Shown in pieces: positions 1-10,000 of a stretch of DNA of 64,000 nt (its first letter is position 1; each line of letters begins with the position of its first letter). Position numbers and translations under genes: made by a program. Location: NCBI RefSeq assembly GCF_003590095.1, contig NC_039480.1, positions 6,053,328-6,117,327 of the forward strand. Reading direction: 5' to 3'. The DNA is from Trichoplusia ni (Eukaryota; Arthropoda; Insecta; Lepidoptera; Noctuidae). Under the pieces are notes generated by a model that saw nothing but the letters and a program-made list of their open reading frames with translations, ran no database searches and was not told the origin of the DNA.

Positions 1-1109
1 TTCTTATGCCAATGGGATTTATTTTCTTTAATAATGACTGTATGAGTCCCTTATATTCTGTTTGCCCACTGCTGGGCAAGTTTCTCTATTCTGTATGCGT
101 TTGCACAGACGATCTACTAAAGAAATATATTTTCTTCCCTTTGGTAATAGAAAAAACCGTAAATTTAAACTTTCATGGCAAGCATTCTAGTTCATTACAA
201 ATATTAATTATTATTATTTTTTAAAATATAAAATTTCTTGTATTCGAATGTCCCATTTAAGGTCTATTATTATAATTATTATTATTTAATAATTAATTGA
301 AATGCACATTATGGATTAGTTTATTAAATTACATGTTATTGCTATTATTATTTACGAAACTGTAAGCACGTGCTCAATTTTTTAATAATAATAAAAGAAA
401 ACAAACTTCCAACTTTTTGTATCACAAACTTTGACAGCAACTGTCACGTTGACGTTTCTCCGGACTTGACAGCTGTCAAAACTGACAGCTGTCAAGTTGA
501 CACTACTTTGGGATTGATAACTGTAGCTCGTTGATGAGTTAATTAATTTCATTGTTTTAACTTTTTATTATGATAATCGTTTGTAGTAGATTTTGAATTG
601 TAAATTTTATAGTTTTAAAGAGATTTCTGGTTATAGACAATATTAGGATAACGTTAAAAAGTAAAACGAGGAAAGGAAGCCTTGTTTATGATATTTAATA
701 TCGGAATAGTAATTTTCTTTGTATACTCTCTATCTATTCAACTTAAGTCAAATGAAATCGATCAAGCCATTTCGGAGATTTCGCTTGAACAAATGGAAAA
801 TATCCTCTTTTATCAAAACAAAAATTTATACTCACAACACAATATATGTTTTTAACCAACTCATAAACAAGTATGTTCTCAATTCTTTCGATATATTACA
901 ATTCTTTTTCGTTTTCTACAGCAAATGAAAGTCTTAAAAAGCGTTAATTGACTCACTTTAATACGGTTTAAAAATTAAGTTAGAAAACCTAGTCAACTAG
1001 ACGCGGAATAATTTTAGCTAGATAATTTGCTGTAGACATTTTTAAAAACTTTCCTAATGTAACTTATTTTTTAAATAATATTTGTATATAATATATACAG
1101 ATGATAAAT
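1..1109. other. AT-rich stretch, no gene seen
   Basis: This is AT-rich DNA with no exon I can support on either strand. It is probably the last intron or 3' flank of the ZASP-like gene on the minus strand. The only structured element is a GC-richer palindrome at 464-497, listed separately. Confidence 0.5.
464..497. repeat. Perfect palindrome with two CAGCTG E-boxes
   Basis: Two 15-bp arms (464-478 and 483-497) are exact reverse complements around a 4-nt loop. Each arm holds TGACAGCTGTCA, itself a palindrome centred on the E-box core CAGCTG. It may be part of a fold-back repeat or a bHLH-factor site; nothing else decides between these. Confidence 0.7.
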
Positions 1110-1114
1110 TAGTA

Positions 1115-1400
1115 GTTGTGATAGCTTAGCCGCCGCAAACGTCTTGAGTTCGATCCCAACGCACGTATCGACTTTTTCAATGTTGTTTTAGAAATAAATA
1201 TCACAGCTTAGTTTTCTAAGGTATGTGATATATGGGTTCTGCTTGTGATCTCTCTCCGGTCGTGTCCGTCGCGCTATGAGAGCGCGGGAACAGAGACTGC
1301 AGCTGTGTTAGCACACGCGCGTGTACTATAATATGTAGTCCACCTGGTTGGTGTCTTGAGATACTAGCAGGACGAAATCGGTCAGAAAATTGATATAATT
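1115..1400 (+). mobile_element. tRNA-headed SINE
   Basis: The left end has a tRNA-like head with an A-box-like TAGCTTAGCCG and a B-box-like GAGTTCGATCCC. A GC-rich body follows (GAGAGCGCGGGAACAGAG, then TTAGCACACGCGCGTGTAC). This arrangement is that of a tRNA-derived SINE. Copy ends are approximate. Confidence 0.55.
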
Positions 1401-1557
1401 ACTGTTTAAGTATCATAAATGAGGCTTTCTGTTACAAATATGTAAAGACAGATGTGTATTTTAATGAAAATAATATTGATTTAACAAATTCTTAAAGTAA
1501 AGACAGGCATTTGTGGAATAAAGATGCTGTTTAGTTCAAATGTATATGTGAGACGAG

Positions 1558-1690
1558 TCTGGCATTAAGGAATGTAATGCTTGTGCCTTGGGTTACACAA
1601 ACATTCAAGTCACATGCACACGACACCCAGACTCAGGACAAGCATTCGTGGATCACACAAATGCTTGTCCTACGCAGGGATGGATTTCTG
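1558..1690 (-). mobile_element. SINE family B fragment (tRNA head missing)
   Basis: It carries the tail and body shared by about 16 copies in the window: CATTCAAGTCACATGCACA, then CCAGACTCAGGACAAGCATT, then CACAAATGCTTGTCCTACGC. The copy stops before the tRNA-like head. Confidence 0.75.
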
Positions 1691-1784
1691 CTATCTGTGC
1701 TGTAATGAACTGTTTCAATTCCACGAATGCTTTACTTTATAAAAAAATGGTCTAGATTTTTTATTTTTTATTAGGATTATCATA

Positions 1785-2024
1785 CAGTTGATGTACCCCC
1801 TGGTGTCAGAGTGTTACCCGCCCGTAGTCCTCTGACGTGACGCAACACACACTTGAAACATTCTCAGGTGTGTCGCGCCTCACGATATTTTTCCTTCACC
1901 GTTTTTAGCTAGTGATTTCTTTGTAATACGCACATGAATTTGTTTAGTACATGTGTGTGTGGATTCGAACCTTTGACCTTTTGAGTCGACAGTTCAATGG
2001 TCATATAACTAAGCCATCACTACG
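1785..2024 (-). mobile_element. SINE family L, tRNA head at the right end
   Basis: On the minus strand it begins with a tRNA-like head (B-box GGTTCGAATCC near 1963-1973). The body ends in CTCTGACACCAGG. A second, headless copy is at 18150-18315, which shows that this is dispersed. Confidence 0.6.
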
Positions 2025-2535
2025 AAATAATTATATTAATATAAAAAATTGGTACAAATTTCTTCATAATCTACTATAAACGCACAAATTTTATAATACC
2101 AGAATAATATCTTGATAATTGTAAAGTGAATATAGTATATTAGATACAAGTTCAATTTATAAGCCCACTGTTGGACATAGGCCTCTTCCGAGTCAAAAAT
2201 GACCTTGTTCCAAATAAGTCTTGCAAGCGAAGTTTAAACAATTATTACTGTTAACAATTTACTTTAACACTGCCCACTGTTGGGCAAACCTTCTTCCTAC
2301 AGAAAGATTGAGCAATAATCGCCACAACCGCTCAATTTTATTAATGATTTGAATGATTTAGAAAAACTTGACAAGCGCATTCAATTATTTAATGCAAGAA
2401 GTTTTACTATTATTGTCACTATATTTATCTTTTCTTATACCACTGCTGGGCAAACGTTTTATAACAATATTCAGTTCTTAACCATCTTTTAATAACATTA
2501 AGGGATTTTAATACATAATAAGAGTTATATGATCA
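2025..2535. other. AT-rich stretch with LINE-type tails
   Basis: No gene is seen. A phrase typical of lepidopteran LINE 3' ends (CCCACTGTTGGACATAGGCC) occurs near 2164. Related GCCCACTG..GGGCAAAC phrases occur near 2272 and 2442. Confidence 0.5.
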
Positions 2536-2807
2536 ACTAGCTGTTGCCCGCGACTTCGTCCACGTGGTTAGGAGATCTTGAACCATTTCACAGTGCACGC
2601 AAGATGAATAATTTTCCCCGTTTTTTTCCACATTTTCCATTGTATCTTCGCTCTTATTAGTCGCAGCGTGATGTTATATAGCCTGTAGCCTTCCTTCATA
2701 ATTGGTCTATTCAACACAAAAATATTTTTTCAATTCGAACCAGTAGTTTGTGAGATTAGCGCGTTCAAACAAACAAACTCTTCAGCTTTATAATATTAGT
2801 AGTAGAT
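2536..2807 (-). mobile_element. Helitron-like element, CTAG-ended
   Basis: It starts (minus-strand 3' end) with ACTAGCTGTTGCCCGCGACT and carries the conserved GTCGCAGCGTGATG core. It ends in AAGAGTTTGTTTGTTTGAAC read on the minus strand. The terminal CTAG and the preceding CGCG..CGCG hairpin fit the 3' end of non-autonomous Helitrons. Confidence 0.7.
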
Positions 2808-2969
2808 CTGACAGTAATCATTGTTTGAATTCTTTTAATTTTGCAAGATTGTAGTTATCTCCTCGATCCCAAGTACTTTCAATATAATTAATGATATAAA
2901 AAGACCTTTTTAATTAATATCGTTGCGGGTTTAAAAACCTCCTTTAACGTCATAGAAGCCCTTTGCCAC

Positions 2970-3440
2970 ACATGACAGTTATAGACTACGATGCTTATAA
3001 TAGTATATTTGACTAAAAGCCGATTTTTCAATCGCCAGATAACTTTTATTCCATGATTATGTTTGACGATTTGACAGCTTTTGTATAGAAAATGTGTCAA
3101 ACGGCCATATTTATTCCTCGGATGAAAGTTATCTGACGATTGAAAAATCGGGCCTAAATCTTATAATATAAATCTCTTTAGACCGTCAGACAGATTGACA
3201 AAAAAATATTGAATAAGTATTTTTCATTATATCACATTATTTAAAAGTTATCAAGATTAAAAACAGTTAAATATGGTAGTTGGGGCTAGTGACATCACTT
3301 GCTAGTAAAAAATGTACTGGTAAGTGACGTCACATGAGATTTTAAATCACTGTATGGCCTTAATTTTTTGTTTAAGTGATAAAAAAATACGTATCTAATA
3401 TTTTTTGGAAATCTGTCCGTCTGATTAAAAAGATTTTTAT
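2970..3440. mobile_element. Composite fold-back MITE (G inside H)
   Basis: An inner unit at 3019-3157 has long inverted arms (CGATTTTTCAATCGCCAGAT versus its complement). It sits inside a second sequence (AATATAAATCTCTTTAG, then a TGACGTCA-containing end). The same nesting recurs at 22825-23165, 38262-38480 and 53365-53560. Confidence 0.6.
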
Positions 3441-5102
3441 TATTATTTGGTCAAAAAACCTATTATTTTATGGTTCAAAGACCTTTTAAATAGCAACTCT
3501 GGTATTTTCGTTTTCTCTCCATAATAGTTGCATTTTATTTTTTTCAATATAAAGACACATTTTCTTTAACGGAACTAGTTTATAACGACAACCAGTTAAC
3601 GAGAACTAGTTTATAATGTGAACCAGTTGATAAATACATGTAGTTTATTCAAACAAAAAATTTTACAGTCGTTTTTTAGATGATAATATACATTTTAGAG
3701 ATACCCTCGAAACAGTGTTTATTTTTAAATGTTGTTGTAACTGAACACTGTTTTTATGGCAACACTCGTTTGGTTTTAAACTGTTGGGGGCTAGTAAATG
3801 GTTTTACAAGACGGTGCGACGAAATTTTTTAGTTTCTCTTTAGGATAAATGAATCTCTTTTAATTTTGAACTTATGTACAATAATCGTCTTCCCAAGCAA
3901 TAATTATGTCACAAAAAGTCGCACTACCTTGCGATTAATCGTTGAGATGTGCGATTAGTCGCAAAGTCGTGCGATGAGTCGCCGAGTCGCTCGTCGAAAC
4001 TGTGTGTCACTGCCGTTTCTTGGGCGGTGGACGGACCGTTTGCTGAAATCCATAAGTGCCTATATCTGGTTACTGAATGCTCCATTCTTTTAGAAAATTA
4101 GCATAATCTAATATTTTAAGTCTAGTTATGTTGTTAGGCTGTGTCGTAAAGAGATTTCTAGAAAAATATTACAGCTACGTGCTACGGCGTAGCATGGTAC
4201 TACGGCGTAGCTGCTACGTAGAACGACGTAGCTGCTACGAACTACAATTTTGCCTCTCTTTTTAATTTACTATGGAAGTAAAGGACAGAAGATCTAGTCG
4301 TTTAGATATGAAATGTTAAGACTTGATTTTTTATCCTTTTCTTTCTGTGAGATTGCAAATGTAAAATACTTCTTTTTATTTCATGAAGGTAGTCTTAAAT
4401 TGTTAACTGTGTAATTTACGCCTACCCTCAAAATGGAACTTAATTTTTCTAGAAATTTCTCCACGTTTCGGTAAATAATATTGATTATTGTAAATTTATT
4501 GTAAATTTTTGACATAGGTAACACTGATTTAGTGAGCTAGGATACATTTAAATAATAAAAATGTTTAGTGACACTAAATAAATATAATGATACTGTAAAT
4601 CTATATTGTTGTTTTTATTTACCCCTTTTTACCCGACTGCTGCTCTCAAAAGGGAGTATGTAAGGGGAAGTTGAAAGTGGCACCGGTAACAGAGGATTAA
4701 TAGATTTAAAAAATATAAAAACCCACGATTTTAAATGTCACTCCAATTTTTATATTTGTGAATTGCATCGCTTTTGACGCTACCGTTGAAAATTTCCGTT
4801 AACAAGCAATCAGCAAGTTATTAAATAAAATAAGAAAACAATAATTTCAAACCGTTTATTGATACAACCGTAATTAGTACAAAAAATTATATAATATACA
4901 TGCTAAATACAATATGATTGTAAATACACTCAATACAACATTTACAACGTAAATATGACCTTTCGTACTTTTCAAAGATTTTTTACCAAACTTACCCCAC
5001 TTTCCAAATAATCATTGACTTTGGTAATAGGGACGATGATAATTTATAATAATGGATAGGTACGTATGTTTTCTTTCGTCCGCAAACATAAATTGATCTA
5101 AT
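3441..5102. other. Non-coding stretch with short direct repeats
   Basis: No gene is seen. Degenerate GCGATTAGTCGC repeats lie at 3920-3990, and GCTACGGCGTAGC repeats at 4172-4240. The remainder is AT-rich DNA without recognisable structure. Confidence 0.5.
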
Positions 5103-5110
5103 ATAAGGAG

Positions 5111-5174
<64 letters not shown>

Positions 5175-5218
5175 TATATAGACTATATATATATATATAT
5201 ATATAGTCCTCCTTATCG
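5103..5218. repeat. (TA)n tract inside an inverted repeat
   Basis: About 90 bp of TA dinucleotides, interrupted by two GACTATATA units, lie between AAGGAGGACTATA and its reverse complement TATAGTCCTCCTT. The tract could be the microsatellite tail of the LINE fragment that follows it. Confidence 0.9.
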
Positions 5219-5246
5219 TTTTCGATAACGGCGACCATTGGCAATT

Positions 5247-5620
5247 CACCTCCCAGCGTGAGCCCTGATGTGACTGGCTAGACCGAGTTTGGATCTAAAC
5301 ACTCGGTCGCAAGCGCTGCAGTAAAGTTACGGTATAGGTGTACGACGGCTTAGGCCTCTCTTTTTGGGCTGGGCTTTTCCGAGATGGCTGAAGGTAAACG
5401 GAAGCTTGGAGGACAATATCTGCGTTACAAGGACGTGTTCAAAAGACATCTGAAGGCTTGCGCCGATCCTAAGGACTGGGAGAGGCTTGCATTAAATAGG
5501 TCCTCTTGGCGCAAAACTGTTTTTGAAAACGTCAAGTCGGATGTAAAACGACTCCAGAAGCTAGACGAAATTGATCTAATAACAGTGACTAGACCTTAAG
5601 CGTGACGTCACGATTGTGTA
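5247..5620. mobile_element. Rearranged LINE ORF2 end
   Basis: The minus strand at 5330-5250 reads a C2H2 finger, YCSACDRVF..HIRAH, followed by a stop. This is the C-terminal zinc finger found in many insect LINE ORF2 proteins. The plus strand at 5384-5599 reads a 71-residue frame (LGGQYLRYKDVFKRHLKAC, then DWERLALNRSSWR), the segment that normally lies just upstream of that finger. The two pieces now face opposite ways, so the copy is inverted internally and dead. The finger and the RYKDV/WERLA motif are seen directly; the family identification is from general knowledge. Confidence 0.75.
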
Positions 5621-6589
5621 TATTTTTTACGAAATCGTTACGTCAACTGCCAAATAAAGTTAAAAACAGTCTATCCTTATCAGTTCTTGTTTAGACAAAG
5701 CCAAAGTTACGCGTTAGTAGTCCCAACGATTTTATTCCACAGATTTTTGAGAATTGGGGGTAAGTTACGCAAAATAGGTTAAGTTAGGTATGGCAGTTTT
5801 CTTTTTAGATAAAAAAGGGATAATATACCTATTAAATATTAAAACTACGAATGAATGAATCATTCAAGCAACCGTCCTCTCAATATGAAATCTTAAAGAA
5901 AAGAGTAAATCTAAAAGTTTATGAAGATGTGTTTTCTTATTTATAGAAATGAATAAACATGGGGTAAGTATAAGGTCTATTGACTTAAAAGTAGCAGTAA
6001 TATGCTATCCTGAAATGGTATTTAAAGTGTTAAGCTAGCAAGACATATTATACGCCATCTTGCTTGGAAAAGATGTTTTTTAAATCTTACCCCGAAAATA
6101 AAACGTTACTTATATTTCTGATGTTGTCAAAATCTTTTAATGTGTCGTATTAAGTATACGTGGTAAATAAAGGCACTATTGGGGTGGATAGAAACACAGT
6201 TTTTGTAAGAATTTTCCAAGACATAATGAGATTATTATGTTAATAATTGTGTTTAAGCATTTTTATGTAAGCAAACGAATGCGAATCCCCAAAAAATCAC
6301 TTCTATTCACTTCTTGAAACAGAATTTACCCCGTTTTAAGTAATATTCAACTTATACTGATACACAATTTGCTCTTACGTTTTACGAACGAATTTATGTA
6401 AACAGATGATATATCATTAATGATTATTTGATTAAGGATTTTGTGATGTCTTGTCTCCTTAAGAAGGTATTTAAGGGTGGAACTGCTGGGGGATGTGAAG
6501 ATGCTTCTTGTCAGCAGAAGGAGTCATGGAGCGGCACCTCTGTAACGATAAATAGTTTCATTGTTAGACGGAGCGAACAAATGTATTTT
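5621..6589. other. AT-rich stretch, no gene seen
   Basis: I searched for a terminal exon of the ZASP-like gene here on the minus strand and found none with convincing splice sites and an open frame. Confidence 0.45.
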
Positions 6590-6702
6590 TGGTAAGCTGT
6601 AAAGCTATCCTTCTAACCACACGGGTGAAGTAAAATTTCTTTCGCTCTACTAAGGTACTATTACCTACTAAATCTGTTCAGTGGTTTTTACGTGAACGAG
6701 GA
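6590..6702 (-). mobile_element. Helitron-like fragment
   Basis: It carries TTCTAACCACACGGGTGAAG and then TCAGTGGTTTTTACGTGAAC, phrases shared with the CTAG-ended elements at 12605 and 55790. The ends are lost. Confidence 0.5.
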
Positions 6703-6897
6703 ACAAAAAGCCAAGTGGTTGGTGTCACCACGCCAAACCCACTGAGCGTGACGTGTCGCGGGTTCGATCCCCGCGTAGGACAAGCATTTGTATGATCCAC
6801 GAATGCTTGTCCTCAATCTGGATGTATTTATGCATGTGACTTGAATATTTGTGAAACTCTCTGCGACATAAGGATCAAGTTCCATAATGCGGGAGAC
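6703..6897 (+). mobile_element. SINE family B
   Basis: It has a tRNA-like head (AAGTGGTTGGTGTCACC, B-box GGGTTCGATCCCCGCG), the body GGACAAGCATT..GAATGCTTGTCC and the tail GTGCATGTGACTTGAAT. It lies 48 bp beyond the 3' end of exon 15 of the ZASP-like gene. Confidence 0.8.
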
Positions 6898-6944
6898 TTT
6901 CGCGTTTATAAAAAAATAGTAGGATTACATCTTATAGTACATAC

Positions 6945-7095
6945 CTCTCTATAATCAGCTTCGCACATGACAGGGTTCCTCATCTCAACCTTCTTTGGCG
7001 GCGTCTGGTCCATGTCGTGGACCAGTTTGTACACCTCCGAGTGTTTGAGGTGGTCGAGAGACACGGGAGGCTTTTCGTATTTCATGAAGTTGATC
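6945..7095 (-). CDS. ZASP-like exon 15 (second ZM-like module, part 2)
   Basis: It encodes residues 2022-2072, INFMKYEKPPVSLDHLKHSE, continuing VYKLVHDMDQTPPKKVEM. It matches the VNFKKxE...SEVxKxL close of ZASP ZM regions. It lies across an 8.4 kb intron from exon 14. The acceptor is TTTTCCATCCAG and the donor GAGAG|GTATGT (phase 0). Read-through would reach a stop about 13 codons later, so it could also be the last exon of one isoform. Confidence 0.82.
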
Positions 7096-10000
7096 CTGGA
7101 TGGAAAACACTGTTAGTCTTGTTGAGAAAGATTGGGGTACTTGGAGCGTATTTTGACGTATATTATTTAATTCCTAAGCTACACTCAACAGCAAAAATTC
7201 TGTATAATTATTATTAATTCAAAGCTAATTAACCGCTTCTTTCCGATTTTACCGGGCCGCCTGGTACTTCTGTCAACAGAATTTTGAGTCACTTCGACGC
7301 TACACAGTTTTGCAGTGAACTCCGTTCATTATTATTTAGCTTCTGATTTTGATCCACTTTGCCTGTAAATATCTTTTTGTATGTTACTTACGGACAGGTA
7401 ACGCAGCTGTAGATAAACTTAGAAACCCACGAAGTTTAACAAAATCGCCGCTCTTTAATGTTCCTGCACCAGTATACAGTATACACTGAGGTCAATTTAA
7501 ACATTTCCGTTTTGGAAAAGAGGATTAACTTCCTAAAATTAAACCCTTAGTCGAAAATAAACTATCATATCTTTTATGCGGTTATCTTTTGCAGTAAGTA
7601 GTCAATTGCAGTATTAAGTCAAAATATGCTCCAAGTAACGTCCTTTTGTGATAAAAAAATGGTCTTTATTACAAGGACTATAGAAATTAAAAGTTGGGAT
7701 TTAACAATTTCGGATTTGTAGACAAGGTATAGTATTACGAGTACAAGACAAAGTATTACGGAAAGGTATTTAAAAACAGTTATCTATTAAATCGGGGCCA
7801 AGAATTTAGGAGCTTACCCCAAGTATAGAACGTATATACAACTATAGATAACATGGGAAATAAGAAAGAGAAACAAGAGGTAAGGTAAAAATATAAGACA
7901 AAATAATAAAGGTATATTTTGTCTTAAAAGGCATCCGAAAAACGGGGTAAGTAGAAAATAAATGGGGTAAGATTATGCGAAATTCCTTGTTGAATATTTT
8001 TAGCAGTTAAATTGAATATATTCAGCAAATAAATATAGTAATAAATTTGTTTGTGAAAGTTACCCCATTTTAACTTAAGCTGGAAAGAAGCAACGAGGAA
8101 TGGAACATGACAGTTGAAAATACTTATGGCGGGAAAATAATCTATTTGACAGCTATTTCAATATGGTGGTCGGTCAACTTAATACGAAAATAGCAACGAT
8201 AACTTAAATTAGGCGTCATTTATGAAAGAATGTAACTTAAAACCTATTTGATAATAAAAAATATACACACTTAAATATAGATAATTAATAATTCGCTTAT
8301 GACATGTCTTTTGTTAAATAACAGCGTGAATTAATGGCTATGTCTGGTTTTCTTTAAACGACTTTTTTTATTCGACATTTAATGAGTTAAACTACTTATA
8401 AAAATAAAATAAAAAAATATGATTTATGCAATAATAAAGACAATGAGTCTAAAAATAAAATTACATTGTCTTTTTTGACAATATGATGAAAATAAATTCT
8501 AATTTGACGTGAAACGCTGCATAATGACATGATTTTAATGCATGTCAATCAAAAATAACTTACTTCAATCAATTTATCATAAGTATTGACCATAGTCTCT
8601 CGTAGTCTATGAAAATCAACTAGGTGGCAGTTTGATTCTCTGGAAAGTTTATTTTTGAAAAAAAGAAAAGCAAAAGAATTTAGTTTTATAGGAATTTTAG
8701 GTTTATAATACAGGGTTTTGGGATTTGGTAATTATCTATATCTATACTCTATACTAATCTATAAAGCTGAAGAGTTTGTTTGTTTGAACGTGCTAATCTC
8801 AGGTTCAAATTATAAATCATCACGCTGCGACTAATAGGAGCGAAGATACAATGGAAAATGTGGAAAAAATAGGGTATATAACTTATACGAGTATCTTCTA
8901 ACCACGCGGACGAAGTCGCGGGCAACAGCTAGTTTTATTAATAATTTACAGGGCCCAGGCCTCTTCCCGTATAGGGAAGGTTTGAGCATTGATCACCACG
9001 CTAGCTCACTGCGGCCGATTTCAGATAACAACATTGAAATCATCAGTGGTGTCATAGGATAATTAAAAAAAATATATCGATCTTTAAAAAATTACATTCC
9101 AAAGCCACTGCTAGTACCGCGTCATTATTTTACCAAACCAATATATTTTTAAAAGAACTCTGATCTATAATTATGGATTGATTGTTGCAGAGCTTGACTT
9201 AAAAATATATATACGGAAATATTATTTTTTTACTATTGTATTTGACTAAATCTTATCATATAAACCTGTATAGTCCGTCAGAGAGATTTACAAAAAAAAA
9301 TTCAATACGTATTTTTAATTTTATCACATCATGAAAAGTGAGGTAGATTTTAAATTCTTTGGTAGTCGTGGCTACATAACTCCACATTTTTTTGTAATAC
9401 CCTATTGTATGACAAAAAACCATTTTATACCAAATCCCAAAACACAATTACTACAATAAAATAATAATTTATAATGAAACATACCTATACTGCCGGCAAT
9501 ATGACTTGGAGTTACCCCACGGCCATATTTGATTCCAGTTGTCAATCTGCCACGACACGAACATGCAAAGACAGACAAACACAATGATTTATAAACAAAT
9601 GAATATTTATATTATGAATTTATAGTTTAAGAAGATAACGGTTTCGATCCCGACGCGGGGCATTTGTGTTAAACGAATCCCTAATTAAGGAATTTACCCC
9701 GCGTAGGACAAGTATTTGTGTCACTGTGAATCGACTCTCGCTTTAAGGAATTCAATCCTTGTGTCTTGGGTTTCACGAACATTCAAGTCACATGCACAAA
9801 GACACTCAGACTCAGGACAAGCATTCGTGGATCACACAAATGCTTTTGTCGACACGTCACGCGTCGTGGGTTTGGCGTGGTGACCCCAACTACTCGGCTA
9901 TCCGTTCAGGCATTTTTGTGTAAACGAATGCTTGTCCTGAGTCTGGCTGTCTTTGTGCATGTGACTTGAATGTTTGTGAAACCCAAGACACAAGTATATA

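Noticed and set aside
4855..4990. A 3' UTR end for the ZASP-like gene, with AATAAA on the minus strand
   Set aside because: No coding exon with proper splice sites precedes it within reach; the hexamer is common in such AT-rich DNA.
4992..5249. An 85-residue minus-strand frame rich in Tyr/Ile
   Set aside because: It is the translation of the (TA)n tract.
5384..5599. A host gene encoding the 71-residue LGGQYLRYKDVF protein
   Set aside because: The motif is typical of LINE ORF2 ends, and the neighbouring inverted zinc finger confirms a mobile element remnant.
6703..6790. A tRNA gene with the GGTTCGATCCC box
   Set aside because: It continues into the family B SINE body; many copies share the same extension.
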